Notes: generated by a model from the sequence alone, not told the origin. A stretch of 17,766 bases of DNA from an uncultured Prevotella sp. (GCA_937901345.1 CALCHM010000183.1:1-17766); one strand, 5' to 3'. Positions 1 to 7,658 are shown, counted from the stretch's first letter. Made by a program: numbers and translations.

Positions 1-33
1 CGCCTTGCATTTTACTCACTCTTACACAACTTT

Positions 34-72
34 AGAGGGTGTGCCGAAATTTTTCATTTCGACACACCCTCT
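34..72 (-). terminator. End-of-operon hairpin after rplQ
   Basis: An inverted repeat pairs 56-72 with 34-50 over 17 positions (AGAGGGTGTG in the outer part, CGAAAT in the inner part) with one G-U wobble and a 5-nt loop (51-55). It begins 22 nt after the rplQ stop and closes the whole array. The RNA beyond it (AAAGUUGUGUAAG) has no U-run, so it is not a textbook intrinsic terminator; it could terminate in a Bacteroidota-specific way, work with Rho, or protect the 3' end. The pairing is nearly symmetrical and would also form in a transcript from the opposite side. Bases 1-33 beyond it hold nothing I can identify. Confidence 0.65.
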
Positions 73-94
73 TCTCATAAGTATGTGGTGTTGA

Positions 95-568
95 TTATTC
101 AGCAGATTCTGCTGTTGCTTCAGCTGCGGGAGCTTCAGCTGCTACTTCTTCAGTAGCCTTCTTTGAACGACGTGTGCGCTTAGCCTTCTTTTCAGTCTTA
201 GCCATGTTGTCGTTAAAGTCAACCAATTCGATAAAGCACATTTCAGCAGCGTCGCTTGCACGGAAACCAGTCTTGATGATACGAGTGTAACCACCGGGAC
301 GGTCAGCAACCTTTGCAGCAACTACCTGGAAGAGTTCAGTAACAGCGTACTTATCCTGGAGGTAGCTGAAAACTACGCGACGTGAGTTAGTAGAGTCGTT
401 CTTGCTCTTCGTGATGAGGGGCTCAACGTACATCTTCAACGCCTTAGCCTTAGCGAGAGTCGTAGTGATTCTTTTGTGCTTGATCAAAGAGCATGCCATG
501 TTAGAAAGCATCGCAGCTCTGTGAGAAGCAGTACGACTCAAATGGTTAAATTTCTTATTGTGTCTCAT
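95..568 (-). CDS. rplQ: Ribosomal protein bL17 with C-terminal extension
   Basis: 157 aa, about 30 residues longer than E. coli L17. L17 is a 50S protein near the tunnel exit. The core covers residues 1 to about 119: MRHNKKFNHLSRTASHRAAM, LIKHKRITTTLAKAKALK, DRPGGYTRIIKTGFR and DAAEMCFIELV. Beyond it a basic stretch (KTEKKAKRTRRSKK, 124-137) gives way to an acidic Ala/Glu tail (138-157). Such tails are, from memory, usual in Bacteroidales L17; their role is unknown to me. It is the last gene of the cluster and is followed 22 nt later by a strong hairpin. Confidence 0.98.
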   Translation of the reverse strand: MRHNKKFNHLSRTASHRAAMLSNMACSLIKHKRITTTLAKAKALKMYVEPLITKSKNDSTNSRRVVFSYLQDKYAVTELFQVVAAKVADRPGGYTRIIKTGFRASDAAEMCFIELVDFNDNMAKTEKKAKRTRRSKKATEEVAAEAPAAEATAESAE

Positions 569-576
569 TTGTGTAA

Positions 577-1569
577 TTAATCTTTATCTAATTTATACTT
601 AGAAATATCTGTTCCAAACGAAAGATTCAGACTTTCGAGCAAATCATCAAGCTCAGTAAGCGATTTCTTACCAAAGTTGCGGAACTTCAAGAGGTCTGAC
701 TTATTCAACTGAACGAGTTCGCCGAGCGTTTCAACTTCAGCAGCCTTGAGGCAATTAAGCGCACGCACAGAGAGGTTCATATCAACAAGTTTCGTCTTGA
801 GTTGTTGACGCATGTGAAGCACTTCTTCATCGAATTCTTCGTTGTCGAGGTCTGCAGCATCATCAAGCGTGATCTTATCGTCAGAGAAGAGCACAAAGTG
901 ATTGATGAGGATACGTGCAGCTTCCTTGAGAGCGTCCTTTGGATCGATGGAACCATCCGTAGAAATTTCAAGCACAAGCTTGTCGTAGTCGGTCTTCTGC
1001 TCAACGCGGTAAGGTTCGACTGCGTATTTCACATTACGGATAGGAGTGTAGATTGAGTCAATAGCAATCTGGTGCATGTCAGTGCATGCTTCGCGATTTT
1101 CGTCAGCGGGGACATAACCACGACCCTTATTGATAGTGATTTCAATCGTGATAGAAGCCTTAGAATCTAAATGACAAATCACCAATTCGGGATTTAACAC
1201 TTCAAACCCAGTAAGACATTTATTGAGGTCACCAGCCTTGAAATCATTGCTGTTCGAGATGGTGATAGATGCCTTTTCTGATTCGAATTCTTCTACTCTC
1301 TGCTTGAAGCGCACTTGCTTCAAGTTCAGTATGATGTTGGTTACGTCTTCACGCACTCCGGGCACTGTAGCGAATTCGTGTTCAACACCAGCAATTTTGA
1401 TAGTGTTAATCGCGAAACCTTCAAGTGAAGAGAGCAGGATGCGGCGCAACGCATTACCGACGGTAGTGCCAAAGCCTGGTTCCAAAGGACGGAATTCAAA
1501 CTTACCGTACTTAGGAGTGCTTTCCAACATTACTACTTTGTCAGGTTTTTGAAATGCTAATATCGCCAT
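577..1569 (-). CDS. rpoA: RNA polymerase alpha subunit
   Basis: 330 aa. Alpha dimerises to nucleate RNA polymerase assembly and its C-terminal domain contacts UP-element DNA and activators. N-terminal domain: FRPLEPGFGTTVGNALRR and ILLSSLEGFAI (about 26-54) form the dimer/assembly region, and CHLDSKASITIEI and VPADENREACTD follow. The linker is acidic (DNEEFDEEVLH, about 240-250). In the C-terminal domain the DNA-contact residues known from E. coli (R265, N268, C269, G296, K298, S299, E302) are all kept here as R269, N272, C273, G300, K302, S303 and E306. This suggests that alpha can still read AT-rich upstream elements. It lies 14 nt after rpsD and 8 nt before rplQ. Confidence 0.99.
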   Translation of the reverse strand: MAILAFQKPDKVVMLESTPKYGKFEFRPLEPGFGTTVGNALRRILLSSLEGFAINTIKIAGVEHEFATVPGVREDVTNIILNLKQVRFKQRVEEFESEKASITISNSNDFKAGDLNKCLTGFEVLNPELVICHLDSKASITIEITINKGRGYVPADENREACTDMHQIAIDSIYTPIRNVKYAVEPYRVEQKTDYDKLVLEISTDGSIDPKDALKEAARILINHFVLFSDDKITLDDAADLDNEEFDEEVLHMRQQLKTKLVDMNLSVRALNCLKAAEVETLGELVQLNKSDLLKFRNFGKKSLTELDDLLESLNLSFGTDISKYKLDKD

Positions 1570-1583
1570 AATTAGGATTTTAA

Positions 1584-2192
1584 TTAGTTTTTAGAGTAGA
1601 GCTCGACGATCAACTGTTCCTTGATGTTTTCAGGAATATCAGCACGTTCGGGCTTATGAAGGAGCTTACCAGCCTTTGCAGCTTCGTCCCACTCAATCCA
1701 AGGATACTTGCTGTGGTTGAAACCAGCGAGAGAGTCCGCGATCACTTCGAGTGACTTAGACTTTTCGCGTACAGCAACAATCTGACCGGGCTTAACGCTG
1801 AAAGAAGCGATGTTAACTACACGACCATCAACAGTGATGTGCTTGTGGTTAACGAGCTGACGAGCTGCAGCACGAGTGGGAGCGATACCCAAACGGAACA
1901 CTACATTGTCGAGACGGCATTCGAGGCTCTGGAGAAGAAGTTCACCGGTAATACCAGGAGCAGATGCAGCCTTTTCAAACAAGTTGCGGAACTGCTTTTC
2001 AAGCAAACCGTATGTATACTTAGCCTTCTGCTTTTCAGCGAGCATGATGCCGTATTCAGAAGACTTGCGACGACGACCATTACCGTGTTGACCGGGAGGG
2101 AAGTTACGCTTAGAAAGAACCTTATCTGCACCAAAGATTGCCTCACCAAATCGACGAGCGATACGAGACTTGGGGCCAATATATCTTGCCAT
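1584..2192 (-). CDS. rpsD: Ribosomal protein uS4, zinc-free form
   Basis: 202 aa. S4 nucleates 30S assembly, contributes to fidelity and in E. coli represses the alpha operon. The S4 RNA-binding domain is at about 92-142: CRLDNVVFRLGIAPTRAAAR, then NHKHITVDGRVVNIASF and VKPGQIVAVRE. N-terminal domain: MARYIGPKSRIARRFGE, RNFPPGQHGNGRRRKSSEYG and EKQKAKYTYGLLEKQFR. The only cysteine is Cys92, so the N-terminal zinc knuckle found in some S4 proteins is absent. Five of nine proline codons are CCC. Gene order rpsK-rpsD-rpoA-rplQ is standard. Confidence 0.98.
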   Translation of the reverse strand: MARYIGPKSRIARRFGEAIFGADKVLSKRNFPPGQHGNGRRRKSSEYGIMLAEKQKAKYTYGLLEKQFRNLFEKAASAPGITGELLLQSLECRLDNVVFRLGIAPTRAAARQLVNHKHITVDGRVVNIASFSVKPGQIVAVREKSKSLEVIADSLAGFNHSKYPWIEWDEAAKAGKLLHKPERADIPENIKEQLIVELYSKN

Positions 2193-2223
2193 TTTCTTAT
2201 CTTAATTTTATCGTTCAACAATA

Positions 2224-2613
2224 TTATACACGACGACGCTTCGGAGGACGGCAACCGTTGTGAGGAAGGGGAGTAACGTCAATGATTTCTGTTACAGCGA
2301 TACCAGCACCGTGACAAGCACGAATAGCTGATTCACGACCATTACCGGGACCCTTAACGTATGCCTTAACCTTGCGGAGACCGAGGTCGAAAGCTACCTT
2401 TGCGCAGTCCTGAGCTGCCATCTGAGCAGCGTAAGGAGTGTTCTTCTTAGAACCACGGAAACCCATCTTACCAGCTGAAGACCATGAAATAACCTGACCT
2501 TCGCTATTTGCCAAAGACACGATGATATTGTTGAAAGAGCTGTGTACGTGAAGCTGACCTTCAGCGCTAATCTTTACAACTCTCTTCTTAGCAGCAACTG
2601 TTTTCTTTGCCAT
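2224..2613 (-). CDS. rpsK: Ribosomal protein uS11
   Basis: 129 aa, typical. S11 is on the 30S platform, near the E site and the anti-Shine-Dalgarno end of 16S rRNA. Seen: HVHSSFNNIIVSLANSEGQ (22-40), SSAGKMGFRGSKKNTPYAAQ, a central VKGPGNGRESAIRAC, and the closing DVTPLPHNGCRPPKRRRV. It lies 12 nt after rpsM and 31 nt before rpsD. In Bacteroidota the platform proteins bS21, bS18 and bS6 sequester the anti-Shine-Dalgarno sequence; S11 is a neighbour of that site. Confidence 0.98.
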   Translation of the reverse strand: MAKKTVAAKKRVVKISAEGQLHVHSSFNNIIVSLANSEGQVISWSSAGKMGFRGSKKNTPYAAQMAAQDCAKVAFDLGLRKVKAYVKGPGNGRESAIRACHGAGIAVTEIIDVTPLPHNGCRPPKRRRV

Positions 2614-2625
2614 GATTTCTATTTA

Positions 2626-3006
2626 TTATTTAGTAGCCTTTTTCTTGTTAGCAACAGTCTTCTTGCGACCCTTACGAGTACGAGCATTGTTCTTTGTGCT
2701 CTGACCACGGAGGGGAAGACCAATACGGTGACGAACACCACGGTAGCAACCAATATCCATGAGGCGCTTGATGTTCAACTGAATTTCAGAACGAAGGTCA
2801 CCTTCTACCTTGAATTCAGCACCAATGATTTCACGAATCTTTGCAGCCTGATCGTCTGTCCAATCCTTAACCTTAATATCACGATCGATACCGGCCTTGT
2901 CCAAGATCTTTGCTGAGCTACTACGACCTATACCATAAATATAAGTCAAGGCGATTTCACCTCGCTTGTTTTGAGGTAAATCAACACCAACAATTCTTAT
3001 TGCCAT
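2626..3006 (-). CDS. rpsM: Ribosomal protein uS13
   Basis: 126 aa. S13 lies in the 30S head, forms bridges to L5 and touches P-site tRNA with its basic tail. Seen: AIRIVGVDLPQNKRGEIALT and YIYGIGRSSSAKILDKAGI (a helix-hairpin-helix like region), GCYRGVRHRIGLPLRGQ and a Lys/Arg-rich C-terminus ending KKATK. It is the first gene of the alpha block and is separated from rpmJ by 30 nt, too short for an obvious separate promoter. Confidence 0.98.
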   Translation of the reverse strand: MAIRIVGVDLPQNKRGEIALTYIYGIGRSSSAKILDKAGIDRDIKVKDWTDDQAAKIREIIGAEFKVEGDLRSEIQLNIKRLMDIGCYRGVRHRIGLPLRGQSTKNNARTRKGRKKTVANKKKATK

Positions 3007-3036
3007 ATACTTATTTTATTATTTGCGAAAACTGAA

Positions 3037-3153
3037 TTAACCCTGACGAGTCTTGAACTTAGGGTTCTTTTTGTTAATCACATACAAGCGGCCCTTGCGA
3101 CGTACAATCTTGCAGTCTGCAGTACGCTTCTTTAAAGATGCTCTTGTCTTCAT
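3037..3153 (-). CDS. rpmJ: Ribosomal protein bL36, zinc-free form
   Basis: 38 aa, found by translating the gap between infA and rpsM. The protein starts MKTRASLKKRTADCK and ends NPKFKTRQG, the recognisable ends of L36, a small 50S protein that bridges 23S rRNA helices. In the zinc-binding class the ligands are Cys11, Cys14, Cys27 and His32. Here position 11 is Thr, 14 is Cys, 27 is Asn and 32 is Lys, so three of four ligands are missing and zinc cannot be held. This is the 'C-minus' class, as I recall it in Bacteroidales. The ATG is at 3151-3153 and the TAA stop at 3037-3039. The gap to rpsM is 30 nt. Confidence 0.96.
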   Translation of the reverse strand: MKTRASLKKRTADCKIVRRKGRLYVINKKNPKFKTRQG

Positions 3154-3164
3154 TTTTTTATGTT

Positions 3165-3383
3165 TTATTTGTATCTAAACACGATTCGTCCTTTCGAGAG
3201 GTCGTACGGACTCATCTCTACCTTTACCTTGTCACCGGGAAGAATCTTAATATAATGCATACGCATCTTACCAGAGATGTGGGCGATGATAGGATGACCG
3301 TTCTCAAGTTCAACTCGGAACATTGCGTTGCTCAACGCTTCAACAATTGTTCCATCTTGTTCGATAGCTACTTGCTTTGCCAT
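3165..3383 (-). CDS. infA: Translation initiation factor IF-1
   Basis: 72 aa, the exact usual size. IF-1 is a single OB-fold (S1-like) protein that occupies the 30S A site during initiation and assists IF-2 and IF-3. Seen: VAIEQDGTIVEALSNAMFRV at the N-terminal half, ENGHPIIAHISGKMR (27-41), then YIKILPGDKVKVEMSPYDLS and GRIVFRYK. It starts 1 nt after the map stop and is followed 11 nt later by rpmJ, the standard infA-rpmJ-rpsM order. Confidence 0.98.
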   Translation of the reverse strand: MAKQVAIEQDGTIVEALSNAMFRVELENGHPIIAHISGKMRMHYIKILPGDKVKVEMSPYDLSKGRIVFRYK

Positions 3384-3384
3384 A

Positions 3385-4179
3385 CTAATACAAATGTCCT
3401 TCTATTTTTTCAATTTCTTCAAACGTAGATAAAATATCAGCTTTGCCATGATGAATGGCAATCGTGTGTTCAAAGTGTGCTGCAGGTAATTTATCACGAG
3501 TAATTACACCCCATTTGTCCGGAAGCATATACAACTCAGGAGATTTCATCGTCACCATTGGTTCAATAGCGAGACACATTCCATTTTTAAGTTGCTTACC
3601 CGTACCCTGTTTACCATAATTTGGTATTTGAGGATCTTCATGCATTGTCCTTCCGATGCCGTGACCGACAAATTCACGAACAATACCATAACCTTGGGAT
3701 TCACAATGCTGCTGTACCGCATAACCTATATCACCAAGACGTTTACCTGGAATAGAGGTCAAAATTGCTTTATAAAGACTCTCTTTGGTTGTTTTCAGCA
3801 GTTGCTTAATCTCGGGATTTACCTCGCCTACACAAAAAGTGTAACAAGAGTCACCGCAAAAACCATCAAGAATTGTACCGCAATCAATAGAAACAATATC
3901 ACCTTCTTTTAAAGGAGTATCATTAGGTATTCCGTGTACAACAACTTCATTAACAGAAGCACAAATTGAAGCTGGAAATTCAGGACCATAGGGATTAGGA
4001 AATCCCTTAAAAGTAGGTATAGCCCCGTTATCACGAATAAATTGTTCAGCCAAAGTGTCCAACTCTTTCGTTGTGACACCTGGCTTCACAACTTTAGCTA
4101 TTTCAGCGAGTGTTGCACTAACAAGTAAGTTAGCTTTACGCAACAACTCGATTTCATCGTCTGTCTTCAGATAAATCAT
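3385..4179 (-). CDS. map: Methionine aminopeptidase, type I
   Basis: 264 aa, close to the E. coli enzyme. It removes the initiator methionine from new proteins whose second residue is small. All five metal ligands are visible: Asp99 (VSIDCG), Asp110 (FCGDSC), His173 (VGHGIG), Glu206 (AIEPMV) and Glu237 (FEHTIA). His82 (VHGIPND) and His180 (TMHEDP) match the substrate-binding histidines of the family. There is no N-terminal zinc-finger extension. The gene starts 12 nt after secY and ends 1 nt before infA; its stop is TAG, while nearly all neighbours use TAA. Placement between secY and infA is common in several phyla including Bacteroidota. Confidence 0.99.
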   Translation of the reverse strand: MIYLKTDDEIELLRKANLLVSATLAEIAKVVKPGVTTKELDTLAEQFIRDNGAIPTFKGFPNPYGPEFPASICASVNEVVVHGIPNDTPLKEGDIVSIDCGTILDGFCGDSCYTFCVGEVNPEIKQLLKTTKESLYKAILTSIPGKRLGDIGYAVQQHCESQGYGIVREFVGHGIGRTMHEDPQIPNYGKQGTGKQLKNGMCLAIEPMVTMKSPELYMLPDKWGVITRDKLPAAHFEHTIAIHHGKADILSTFEEIEKIEGHLY

Positions 4180-4191
4180 CAGACTCTCACA

Positions 4192-5532
4192 TTAATATGC
4201 TGAAACTTTACTCTGTCTTGTATGACCAGCATTGAGAAGACCATCATAATGGCGTACCAAAAGATGAGATTCTATTTGCTGAAGTGTGTCAAGAACAACA
4301 CCTACAAGAATCAAGAGAGAAGTACCTCCAAAGAACTGAGCAAAACTTTGCTTAACACCAAACACACCAACAATTGCAGGAAGAATGGCGATTACAGCAA
4401 TGAACAATGAACCTGGGATTGTAAGATTTGACATTACCTTGTCCAAGTAATTTGCAGTGTCTTGACCGGGCTTAACACCAGGAATAAAACCATTATTACG
4501 TTTCATATCTTCAGCCATCTGAACGGGATTCATAGTGATAGCAGTATAGAAGTAAGTAAACGCAATAATCAATACTACAAATACAGCATTGTAAAGTACG
4601 CTCGTATGATCAAGGAATTGACTAAGAGCCCATGAAGTCTCTGTACCAACACTTTGAGCAATTGAGAGAGGAATAAACATAATCGCCTGAGCGAAGATGA
4701 TAGGCATCACGTTAGCTGCGAAAAGCTTAATGGGAATGTACTGACGTGCACCACCCACAGCGCGATTTCCTTCAACTCTCTTAGCATACTGTACAGGCAC
4801 CTTACGGATAGCCTTTACAAGCATAATTGCCAACATCATTACAAAGAGAAGAGCAATCATTTCAATGAAGAAGAAGATTACTCCACCACCAGCCGCACCA
4901 GAAAGGGCTGAGGTAAATTCCTCAATGATTGCGCCAGGCATACGTGCAATGATACCAATCATAATAATAATTGAAACACCATTACCAATTCCCTTGTCAG
5001 TGATGCGTTCACCAAGCCAAAGGACAAACATACTACCGGCAGCAAGGATAATCGTAGACGCGAACATAAATCCGAAGCCGTCACCTACGAGGAAAGCACC
5101 AGAACCAGCTGTTTGAGCCTTAAGGTTAATCAAGTAAGTAGGAGCTTGGAAGAGCAAAATTGCGATAGTCAAAACACGAGTGATTTGATTGATCTTTCTT
5201 CTGCCACTTTCACCTTCACGCTGCATCTTCTGGAAGTAGGGCACAGCAACTGCAAGCAATTGCACTACGATAGACGCTGAAATGTAAGGCATGATACCTA
5301 ACGCAAAAATAGAAGCGTTAGAGAATGCACCACCAGAGAACATATTCAAAAGCGCCATCAAACCTTCATTTGTCTGGTCTTGCAACTTCTGCAATGCTGT
5401 AGGGTCAATACCTGGGAGCACCACGAAAGACCCAACACGATAGATAGCAACAAAGAGGAGAGTCATGAGGATGCGTGAACGCAAATCCTCAATTCTCCAA
5501 ATGTTCTTGATAGTCTCGATTATTTTTTTCAT
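4192..5532 (-). CDS. secY: Preprotein translocase channel subunit SecY
   Basis: 446 aa integral membrane protein. SecY forms the protein-conducting channel with SecE and SecG and works with SecA or the ribosome. About ten hydrophobic segments are visible, starting near residues 21-39 and 76-97 and continuing through 118-135, 156-173, 183-203, 217-240, 270-292, 313-333, 371-393 and 402-417. Family blocks: GERITDKGIGNGVSIII (174-190), RNNGFIPGVKPGQDT (345-359) and GGTSLLILVGVVLDTL (402-417). The cytosolic loop EGESGRRKINQITR (107-120) and C-terminal RHTRQ-like tail (GHTRQSKVSAY) are normal. Located between rplO and map with no adk gene, as in Bacteroidota. Confidence 0.99.
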   Translation of the reverse strand: MKKIIETIKNIWRIEDLRSRILMTLLFVAIYRVGSFVVLPGIDPTALQKLQDQTNEGLMALLNMFSGGAFSNASIFALGIMPYISASIVVQLLAVAVPYFQKMQREGESGRRKINQITRVLTIAILLFQAPTYLINLKAQTAGSGAFLVGDGFGFMFASTIILAAGSMFVLWLGERITDKGIGNGVSIIIMIGIIARMPGAIIEEFTSALSGAAGGGVIFFFIEMIALLFVMMLAIMLVKAIRKVPVQYAKRVEGNRAVGGARQYIPIKLFAANVMPIIFAQAIMFIPLSIAQSVGTETSWALSQFLDHTSVLYNAVFVVLIIAFTYFYTAITMNPVQMAEDMKRNNGFIPGVKPGQDTANYLDKVMSNLTIPGSLFIAVIAILPAIVGVFGVKQSFAQFFGGTSLLILVGVVLDTLQQIESHLLVRHYDGLLNAGHTRQSKVSAY

Positions 5533-5547
5533 CGACGTAAAACTTTA

Positions 5548-5994
5548 TTAGAGTTTAGTAACAGTACCACCAGCAGCAACGATTGCTTCTTCTGCAGTCT
5601 TAGAGAATGCATGAGCTACAACATCGAGCTTTGCAGTAACAGTACCATTTCCAAGAATCTTCACAAGCTGGTTGTTTGAAATGAAACCAGCAGCTACGAG
5701 TTCTTCTACGCCAATCTTAGCGAGACCCTTCGCTTCAGCAAGACTCTGAAGAGTGCTGAGGTTGATTGCCTTGTACTCTACGCGGTTAATATTCTTAAAA
5801 CCGAACTTGGGCACACGGCGCTGAAGGGGCATCTGACCACCTTCAAAACCAATCTTCTTGCTGTAACCAGAACGCGCCTTAGCACCCTTGTGACCACGTG
5901 TAGAAGTGCCACCGAGACCTGAACCAGGACCGCGACCAATTCGTTTACGTGACTGAGTTGAGCCGTTAGCGGGTTTTAAATTATGTAATTTCAT
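5548..5994 (-). CDS. rplO: Ribosomal protein uL15
   Basis: 148 aa, typical. L15 is a 50S protein whose basic Gly-rich N-terminal arm threads into 23S rRNA and is needed late in assembly. Seen: MKLHNLKPANGSTQSRKRIG, then GRGPGSGLGGTSTRGHKGAK, RSGYSKKIGFEGGQMPLQRR and PKFGFKN, followed by a globular domain ending AVVAAGGTV-like (EEAIVAAGGTVTKL). It precedes secY by 15 nt; the L15-SecY neighbourhood is conserved across bacteria. Confidence 0.98.
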   Translation of the reverse strand: MKLHNLKPANGSTQSRKRIGRGPGSGLGGTSTRGHKGAKARSGYSKKIGFEGGQMPLQRRVPKFGFKNINRVEYKAINLSTLQSLAEAKGLAKIGVEELVAAGFISNNQLVKILGNGTVTAKLDVVAHAFSKTAEEAIVAAGGTVTKL

Positions 5995-6020
5995 TAGAAT
6001 GCTTTTTTTATAGACCTTAA

Positions 6021-6194
6021 TTATTCTACAGTTACCAAGTGATGAACCTTGCGAATCATACCACGGAGGGCAGGAGTATCTTCCTTCTCAACGGTTTGGT
6101 TCAACTTCTTGAGACCGAGCGCTTCAAGCGTTCTCTTCTGATCTACTGAAGCACCAATGCGGCTCTTAATCTGCTTAATCTTAATAGTTGCCAT
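6021..6194 (-). CDS. rpmD: Ribosomal protein uL30
   Basis: 57 aa. L30 is a small 50S protein of about 58-60 aa in most bacteria. The ATG at 6192-6194 gives MATIKIKQIKSRIGASVDQK, the normal N-terminus. The frame is open 15 codons further upstream to 6239, but that would overlap rpsE and add unrelated residues, so the shorter start is chosen. The core TLEALGLKKLNQTVEKEDTP (22-41) and the end RGMIRKVHHLVTVE are typical. It lies between rpsE and rplO in the usual spc order. Confidence 0.97.
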   Translation of the reverse strand: MATIKIKQIKSRIGASVDQKRTLEALGLKKLNQTVEKEDTPALRGMIRKVHHLVTVE

Positions 6195-6204
6195 AATCGT
6201 TGTT

Positions 6205-6711
6205 TTAACCTCTGAATACTTTTTCCAATGATACACCACGGTGCATTGCTACTGTGCGAGCGTCACGCATTTCGCTAAGTGCAGCAATCGTTGCCTTAAC
6301 AAGATTGTGGGGGTTAGATGAACCCTTAGACTTAGCAAGTACGTCCTTAATACCAACACTTTCAAGTACAGCACGCATTGCGCCACCTGCCACAACACCT
6401 GTACCTTCAGATGCGGGAAGAATGAGAACTTCTGCGCCACCGAACTTAGCAGCCTGGCCATGAGGAACAGTACCCTTAATTACGGGAACCTTAACAAGGT
6501 TCTTCTTAGCAGCTTCTACACCCTTAGCGATAGCAGCAGTAACTTCGCCAGCCTTACCAAGACCTACGCCAATTACACCCTTGCCATCACCTACTACTAC
6601 AATAGCAGCGAAAGTGAAAGTGCGACCACCCTTTGTAACCTTAGTTACACGATTGATAGCAACGAGTCTATCCTTTAATTCTTCTGTATTTACGTTTACT
6701 CTGTTTGCCAT
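6205..6711 (-). CDS. rpsE: Ribosomal protein uS5
   Basis: 168 aa. S5 sits at the mRNA entry site of the 30S subunit and influences accuracy. The N-terminal double-stranded-RNA-binding-like domain runs from about 11 to 74 and contains VTKGGRTFTFAAIVVVGDG and GVGLGKAGEVTAAI. The loop at 22-31 (VTKVTKGGRT region) is where spectinomycin-resistance changes fall in other bacteria; it looks normal here. The C-terminal domain shows LILPASEGTGVVAGGAMRAV and KSKGSSNPHN. Three of four proline codons are CCC. The rpmD start follows 10 nt after the stop. Confidence 0.98.
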   Translation of the reverse strand: MANRVNVNTEELKDRLVAINRVTKVTKGGRTFTFAAIVVVGDGKGVIGVGLGKAGEVTAAIAKGVEAAKKNLVKVPVIKGTVPHGQAAKFGGAEVLILPASEGTGVVAGGAMRAVLESVGIKDVLAKSKGSSNPHNLVKATIAALSEMRDARTVAMHRGVSLEKVFRG

Positions 6712-6717
6712 AATCTT

Positions 6718-7062
6718 TTAGAATTTAAGTCCACCATTACGTGCACCGTCTGCAACTTCCTTAACACGGCCATGATAGAGATAACCGTTACGGTCAAATA
6801 CAACAGTCTCAATGCCTGCTTCAAGCGCCTTCTTTGCAATTGCTTCACCTACCTTAGCAGCTTGTTCCTTCTTAGGCATTGCTTCCATGCCGAGTGAAGA
6901 TGCTGCAGCGAGAGTTGTGCCAGTTTCATCATTGATGATCTGAACGTAGATTTGCTTGTTGCTTCTGAACACGCTCATGCGGGGACGAGCAGCTGTACCA
7001 GAGATTTTATTACGAACTCTGTATTTGATCTTGATGCGTCTTTGTTCTTTTTTCGTAGTCAT
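6718..7062 (-). CDS. rplR: Ribosomal protein uL18
   Basis: 114 aa, in the normal 112-122 range. L18 binds 5S rRNA together with L5 and anchors it in the central protuberance. Seen: a basic N-terminus (TTKKEQRRIKIKYRVRNKI), the RPRMSVFRSNKQIYVQIIND strand region, and C-terminal FDRNGYLYHGRVKEVADGAR with GLKF at the end. It lies 17 nt after rplF and 6 nt before rpsE, with an AT-rich leader and no Shine-Dalgarno. Confidence 0.98.
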   Translation of the reverse strand: MTTKKEQRRIKIKYRVRNKISGTAARPRMSVFRSNKQIYVQIINDETGTTLAAASSLGMEAMPKKEQAAKVGEAIAKKALEAGIETVVFDRNGYLYHGRVKEVADGARNGGLKF

Positions 7063-7079
7063 AATCTTACTAATTAAAA

Positions 7080-7643
7080 TTACTTACCTGCTGACTTACC
7101 AGACTTACGACGAATTTGTTCGCCAACGAAGAGGATACCCTTTCCTTTGTAAGGTTCAGGTTTGCGGAAAGAACGAATCTTAGCACATACAAGTCCGAGC
7201 AACTGCTTGTCGCAAGACTCAAGACAAATATAGGGGTTCTTATTTCTTTCAGACTTCGTTTCAACCTTGATTTCCTTAGGAAGCTGGATGAAGATTGCGT
7301 GTGTGTAACCGAGGTTAAATTCAATGAGGTTGCCTGTATTTTGTACGCGGTAACCAACACCCACGAGTTCCATTTCCTTCTTGTAACCTTCAGAAACACC
7401 AATTACCATGTTGTTAACAAGAGCGCGATAGAGACCATAGAAAGCCTGCTTTTGCTTTTGTTCAACTTCACTTTCTTCGTTGATGCTGAAAGAAATTACG
7501 TTATCTACAATTGAAACATTGATAGAAGGATCAATAGCTTGGCTCAATTCACCCTTCGGTCCTTTTACAGACACTACATTATCCTGGTATGTTACAGTAA
7601 CACCTGCAGGGATGTTAATCGGCAATTTACCTATTCTTGACAT
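7080..7643 (-). CDS. rplF: Ribosomal protein uL6
   Basis: 187 aa. L6 lies at the base of the 50S stalk near the factor-binding site and the sarcin-ricin loop. Seen: MSRIGKLPINIPAGVTV, VVSVKGPKGELSQAI, the RALVNNMVIGVSEGYKKE helix near 74-91, GVGYRVQNTGN, and the C-terminal signature EPYKGKGILFVGEQIRRKSG. Two homologous alpha/beta halves are expected from the family. The gene has a perfect AGGAGG before its ATG. A shadow frame of about 110 codons overlaps its middle and is not a gene. Confidence 0.98.
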   Translation of the reverse strand: MSRIGKLPINIPAGVTVTYQDNVVSVKGPKGELSQAIDPSINVSIVDNVISFSINEESEVEQKQKQAFYGLYRALVNNMVIGVSEGYKKEMELVGVGYRVQNTGNLIEFNLGYTHAIFIQLPKEIKVETKSERNKNPYICLESCDKQLLGLVCAKIRSFRKPEPYKGKGILFVGEQIRRKSGKSAGK

Positions 7644-7649
7644 TGTTTT

Positions 7650-7655
7650 CCTCCT
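7650..7655 (-). promoter_or_regulatory. Strong Shine-Dalgarno (AGGAGG) for rplF
   Basis: AGGAGG stands 6 nt before the rplF ATG on the minus strand, in the 15-nt rpsH-rplF gap. Together with the site before rplW it is a perfect match in an operon where most starts have none. Confidence 0.75.
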
Positions 7656-7658
7656 AAA

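Noticed and set aside
777..1552. Several open frames of 75-109 codons overlapping rpoA, on both strands
   Set aside because: They lie wholly inside rpoA in other frames, have no family resemblance and no start context; they are shadows of a strongly biased coding sequence.
1839..2276. Plus-strand frame of 145 codons opposite rpsD and the end of rpsK
   Set aside because: It overlaps rpsD and crosses into rpsK, and its translation resembles no protein I know. Antisense shadow.
3385..5532. map and secY as possible acquired genes because their codons look more relaxed than the r-protein genes
   Set aside because: They are in their normal place for the phylum, and weaker codon bias is expected for less abundant proteins.
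6021..6239. Longer L30 of 72 aa starting at 6239
   Set aside because: The extra 15 residues overlap rpsE and are unlike L30; the ATG at 6192-6194 gives the family N-terminus.
7070..7402. Minus-strand frame of 110 codons overlapping rplF
   Set aside because: Same strand but a different frame from rplF, low-complexity Ser/Leu-rich translation, no family marks.
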